Below are positions 59,829 through 64,000 of a stretch of 64,000 nt of DNA, piece after piece. The notes below the pieces were generated by a model. The model made no database searches. It saw only the letters and a program-made list of their open reading frames with translations, and was not told where the DNA came from. Made by a program: the position numbers and the translations under genes. The DNA comes from Euwallacea fornicatus (Eukaryota; Arthropoda; Insecta; Coleoptera; Curculionidae). The stretch's first letter is position 1; each line of letters starts with the position of its first letter. The stretch lies in assembly GCF_040115645.1 (NCBI RefSeq), contig NC_089569.1, positions 744,001 to 808,000 of the forward strand, in the 5' to 3' direction.

Positions 59829-60115
59829 ACCCCGGACATCCAAGTTCGAAAGGTGGACCCCGACCGTCCAAATTCAATACGTGGACACCGGTCGTTCTGG
59901 TCCGACTTCAGCACTCCGGCCGTTCGGGTCTGAAAGGGAGACTCTGCCCATCCAGAGCCGAGAAGGAGACGTCGGTTGTCCGGGTCCGACCGGCAGACCC
60001 TCGCTCACCACGTCTGACCATGATGGACCAGCTGCGCAGCAGAGGAGCAAATTCGGTTAAATCCGACTGACCGCGTCCAAAAGAGTGACCCTCCTCGTTG
60101 AGGCTAGAAAGGGCC
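59829..60115 (+). repeat. GC-rich 28-bp minisatellite
   Basis: Units start every 28 bases at 59829, 59857, 59885, 59913, 59941, 59969 and 59997 and follow an approximate consensus AC.CCG.CCGTCC.GGTCCGA with a variable end; degenerate copies continue to about 60115. The block is far richer in G+C than its surroundings. Period 28 is not a multiple of three, so the 88-codon frame across it (59794..60060) is not a protein repeat. Confidence 0.85.
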
Positions 60116-60643
60116 CATTCAGACTCATTATGAACATCGTTATTAAAGAGCGTTAGTTAAATTATTACTTTTTTCCTATTTTAACACGTAAGCCTTTTAG
60201 TTTTCATCCCTTTTGTTCCCATCTAAAACCCATTTAACCGATACTATAGAAATGCATTTCAAATTACGTCTTCTTTTTCTTTGAATCTCAATCTGACTGC
60301 TAATAACGAAACGGACAAGAGCCTTTTTCTACATCCTATTTTTCATTCCTTGATTGCAATGAATTCCGGGCATGCCCTTTTTGCAGCCGGAAACAAAGAA
60401 CTTTTAATACTTTTAATCTTTTAACCCAGTGAGCGACAGAACAAGCAAAGGCAGACGGGCAAAGGGAAAATTGCTGTAATTTAGTAATTAGGACCTCAGT
60501 GGCTTTAGTGCAAGGTATGCAGATATTCCTGTGCTTTGAAAATGGCATGTCGGGGTAGCTTTTTTGATGACGGAATTGGACATTTCACGTGTGTGCTGAT
60601 AACAGGGACCGAATTTACGATCCTTACAAAATAGACTTTCCTC

Positions 60644-60772
60644 AAGATGCAAGCTTGCTGCAATTTCGATGATTCTAGCCATTTAAGTGAATTAAGAGTA
60701 ATTGCGAGAGATCTGCTGTGGCTATTTACAGCTCAATAGAAATGAGACCCTCATCGACGCAATAATTTTTCG
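60644..60772 (+). repeat. direct repeat, copy 1 (partner 61461..61590)
   Basis: Shares AAGATGCA, GCTTGC/GCTTCC, CAATTTCGATGAT, CATTTAAGTGAAT and CGCAATAATTTTT in order with 61461..61590, about three-quarters identical by eye over 130 bases. Origin unknown: an old local duplication or two copies of a dispersed repeat. Confidence 0.7.
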
Positions 60773-60871
60773 ACGAATTCCAGTAACTTTTGAGCTATTT
60801 TCTCATTTATTTCAATAAAACTTCACAACCAACAACGACTACGATCATGTGTGATAGATAAGGACATAAGA

Positions 60872-61070
60872 CCAACTGATTCCCGTTTGACAAGTAAACG
60901 ACAAGTCATGCAGTTTGACGACTAAACGACGTGACATGTCTTAGCAATTCATGCTTCATGCATCGTTCGCGAGATGGCTCGTTGGTGCTCTTTGGATTAT
61001 TCGCCATGAACAGTAAGTGTCGAGGCCGGCGTGCTGCGGGGATTTGATTTTGACGCTTAGAAATAAATAT
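60872..61070 (+). repeat. dispersed repeat, copy 1 (partner 63188..63415)
   Basis: Shares TTTGACAAGTAAACG, TTCATGC, AGATGGC and ATTTGATTTTGAC with 63188..63415, in the same order but with different spacing. Copy 1 stops at a terminus-like TA-CTGGGTGTTCACG (61070). The pairing is suggestive rather than certain. Confidence 0.45.
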
Positions 61071-61460
61071 ACTGGGTGTTCACGAAAATAGGGCTTCAAT
61101 GGCGGTTTTAGGCGTATTAAGTAATGTGGGTGTTTGTGTGAGCGAATTCAGTTAATTTTCAATTACGGTATTGGTTTCGCATGAGATAAATGCTTTTTTT
61201 AACAGAGACAGGCGCGGCGAACGTGCGCAAAACTTAAAAAACGGCGTCAGCAACGGCAAGAGGGCTCGATTTACTGAGGACGCTAATGGCGGGCGTATGC
61301 AATATTAAAAACAAAGAATAATAGTGGAAAACTATCTAGTTTTCCACCATTGTAATATTTATAAGCGCACGTAGGGAGCATGAAAATTGCAGTTTCATTA
61401 GTATGTGCATTGTAGCACTCATGCGCAGTTCAATGTTGAAAATTAAATGATATTGAATTC

Positions 61461-61590
61461 AAGATGCAGGCTTCCCACAATTTCGATGATCCTAACCATT
61501 TAAGTGAATAAAGAGTGATTGAGATTGCTCTAAAATGAAATTTATTTATAGTTTAATAGGAGTGAGGCTCCTATAAACGCAATAATTTTT
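61461..61590 (+). repeat. direct repeat, copy 2 (partner 60644..60772)
   Basis: Same orientation as copy 1 and 817 bases downstream. See that entry for the shared blocks. Confidence 0.7.
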
Positions 61591-63187
61591 ATTTAAATGC
61601 TAATGAATCGCGTTAATGGTTTTTGTTTTTAAATTAAATACGGCTTGTTTGTGAAAGTACGCGCCTATTTTCCAGATAAATCAAATCGCTTTTAAAATTT
61701 TGGGACATATATGGAATACCGGTACGTAAATACATTCCGTCGAATTATAGGAGTGACCGGCCCAGAGATTTTCAAATGTGTTCCATTATTATAGTGCTTT
61801 GTTAATTGATTTCGACGTAAATGATTTCGAGTGGATTTCAGAATTACGTTTTTTTTTTTTTTATTTTTTTTTTATCGAAAACTGTTACCCCTAAATCACA
61901 ATAGTGGAGGCTACTTGTCTTGCTGGTATTTAAATGAAAATTTAACGGTTCACCTCCATACAGTCGATTCGTTTTTAAATTTACTCTAAATAGGTCATCG
62001 CAATTTTACATATTGCCACCGCATACTACTAAATTAAGGGATAATATAGAGGACTGATGGCGAATTCGACCGCCCGCACCAGTGCGCCCTCAATATACCG
62101 AGTTTCCCGTTTGCAAGGCAAAACTTTTTAGTTATAACCGCCCGTTGTTCGATCTTGAACCGAAGATGTGAATAGAAATTTACATGTTTTTTACTCAATT
62201 ATCGGCCATAATTTCTATTCTCTCTGGGACACCAGAAGTTGCGGGGGCTCATTCGAACAAGAATCGGAAGTCTTGTGTAAAGTCTACTTGATGACGGGGG
62301 GAGGGCGTAGAAGTGACGTGGGGTATTTGAACATGGAAAATTCGAGTCGAAACTCGGAGGGTCGAGGGACCCCGGGGGCCTACAAAAACCTATTGCTGGG
62401 CTTTGAAATCAGTCCAACAGGGGAAACGTGAAAAGCTCCCAAACATTGCGAAATTTTTGCATTTACACGGCTCGCTTTACTTGGAAAGGACCACTTTCCG
62501 CAAGAGGTTCCGGAAGCTTTTGTGCCGGAAAATTGACTATCTATCATCAGAGTTTATGCCAGAATTGAATCGTAACGTTTCTGAGAGATTTCTGAGTTCG
62601 GTGAGTTCATCGCTGTTCATTTCGAAAATATTCGAATATTTTCGTTCATGCATCACTTTATGTGTCATTAGGTGTCAGTGTCAGTTTGATTTTATTTTTA
62701 TATTTATCCGCTTCTCGCCCTCTACCCGACCAAGATGTCTGGCCCTAAAGCGAAAAAAACTTGAAAATCTTGAAGTATTGGGTGTTGTGTCGCCTTTCGG
62801 CGAGAAGTTTCACGTAATAAAGGCTTGGAGCGTGAGAGAAAGATAAAATGTCTTTAGTTTCTGGTGTTTTGTCTGTAATATTATTTGTTGAACCCACAAA
62901 ATTTGTTGCTTGAGCCAAAATATCGAAAGCTCATGTGTTACATGTACGCTTCATTGCTCGAAATACAACTCGGACTATGCCATGTTCCTTTCAAAATATG
63001 CAGTTCTATGCGCTGATTTAACGAGAATGCTTTTTAGAAACACAAAATACAACTTGGCGATTATAAATAATTTTCAAACGGGGCTCGACTTTTCAATCAG
63101 GTAAGTTTTGAGCCATATCACCAATTATTTCAACAAAAATATTTCAATACAGTCCTGAACATGAAAACGTTTACCTACATGTCACAG
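61591..63187. other. non-coding sequence; one unexplained 147-codon frame
   Basis: The plus-strand frame 62403..62846 is the longest one in the window not explained by a transposon or tandem repeat, but it shows no domain, signal peptide or recognisable homologue and is not clearly coding. The remainder is AT-rich, with a T-rich run near 61848..61875. 63416..64000 is likewise featureless. Confidence 0.35.
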
Positions 63188-63415
63188 GCGAAGGCCGACG
63201 GTTATTTGACAAGTAAACGTTAGGATTTGACAGTACATATTTCATGCGTCATTTCCCAGATGGCACCCAGCGACTCGCAGTCGTAGCGTGCGTTCAACGT
63301 GTTCATTCTTGAACAAAAGCATCAAACTTGACGTTGAGTGTAGGTTGTAGACAATGTAATTATTCTTATTTTTGGAACCGTGGCAATTTGATTTTGACTT
63401 TTACATATACAGAGC
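63188..63415 (+). repeat. dispersed repeat, copy 2 (partner 60872..61070)
   Basis: Contains the same ordered blocks as copy 1, again ending soon after ATTTGATTTTGAC. No coding role seen. Confidence 0.45.
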
Positions 63416-64000
63416 TAGTTATATTTTCGTTTTATCTCTCGTTTTTTCAGGTCTTCAAATGGTTATAGAATTTTTATTTACCCTTCCACTTCGTGAAAGT
63501 GGAAATGGTCTTCTCTCCGGCGGCGACACCGACAAAGTTATGGCGTCCCCTTTATAATAAGGATTGGGACAACTTTGTTTATAGAGGCAAAGAAAACATG
63601 ATGTGAATGCAAAAACGACTGCCGAATTAAGTGTACTGTCGACTTTTATGCACTAGAGTTTTTAAAAAACTCCTGTGTCTCAAAATAGAAAATTTTGAAT
63701 AAAAATGTTTTGTATCATATGGCATCAATTTTAACTGTAAAAAAGGTTCTCTAGATAAATTAAGTTAACATTTTGAAGAAAGGCAAATAAAACGAGTTTG
63801 ATCATTTTCGGTTTTATCTAGATAAAATCCTATTCAAAGTAGTTCAAACCAAAGAGTTAAAAAAGGGCAAGTCTCTGGTTGTCTTCGATGCCGATTCTAA
63901 TTAATAAAAAACGCAGAACTGTATTACTACTATAGAAACTTAATCGCTTTCCCCTTTTTTTGTAATGAAGCACATTTTTTATTTAGCAATTAAACGGTGT

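Noticed and set aside
59794..60060. 88-codon frame with repeated Pro/Ser/Gly/Arg
   Set aside because: The DNA period is 28, not a multiple of three, so the apparent repetition is nucleotide-level only.
62403..62846. 147-codon plus-strand frame
   Set aside because: Longest frame not explained by a repeat, but no domain, signal peptide or homologue is recognisable and several random frames here exceed 100 codons.

Overview
The window looks like insect nuclear DNA. It is AT-rich and intron-dominated, carries TA-target DNA transposons of several mariner, Tc1 and mariner-like lineages, and contains coding exons of an arthropod neural cell-surface receptor. There are no bacterial-style gene clusters, and no rRNA or tRNA gene was recognised.

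The only host coding sequence I can support with confidence is on the minus strand: two exons of a Dpr-interacting-protein (DIP; lachesin/neurotrimin-like) immunoglobulin-superfamily gene. The upstream exon (40667..40543) encodes the start of the first Ig domain with its first cysteine. The downstream exon (11884..11677) encodes the rest of that domain, including the core tryptophan and second cysteine. The upstream exon ends in phase 0, the downstream one begins in phase 0, and together they give one normal Ig domain with 60 residues between the cysteines. The intron between them is 28,658 bp. Later exons (Ig2, Ig3, C-terminal anchor) are not visible and should lie beyond base 1 on the minus strand. 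Exons 5' of 40667 are not certain. One candidate is a signal-peptide-bearing open frame starting at 46428 (minus) that becomes a 118-codon frame only if a mariner copy (45032..46298) and one TA are removed.

Almost everything else is intron or flanking DNA filled with transposon debris. From left to right: an internally deleted mariner-like transposase relic (1964..2764); a TIR element (4706..5571); a Tc1 N-terminal fragment (7600..7854); a transposase tail (10615..10875); two 623-bp copies of one non-autonomous TIR element in opposite orientation (13668..14290, 16134..16756), the second nested in a mariner (16059..17961); a TTAA-flanked MITE (20460..20809); mariner and mariner-like tails (21583..22116); a TA-flanked MITE (24110..24611); a 56-bp tandem array (28049..28282); a Ty3/gypsy-type gag relic with a candidate primer-binding site (31493..32095); a long foldback element (33950..34672) beside a Tc1 element with IR/DR ends (34677..36197); a non-LTR retrotransposon remnant with poly(A) tail (38605..39551); a 93-bp tandem duplication (41431..41631); another mariner-like tail (43003..43170); the mariner at 45032..46298; a candidate TIR element (50357..50934); a second foldback (53787..54478); a near-perfect palindrome (54833..54872); a further tail (56815..56961); a GC-rich 28-bp minisatellite (59829..60115); and dispersed repeats near the right edge.

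Every recognisable transposase is broken by stops, frameshifts, deletions or lost catalytic residues, so the elements are relics or depend on enzymes supplied from elsewhere. The most informative structures are the phase-matched DIP exons around a giant intron, the mariner-split signal-peptide frame, the nested insertion that gives relative ages, and the 623-bp family that shares one internal deletion.
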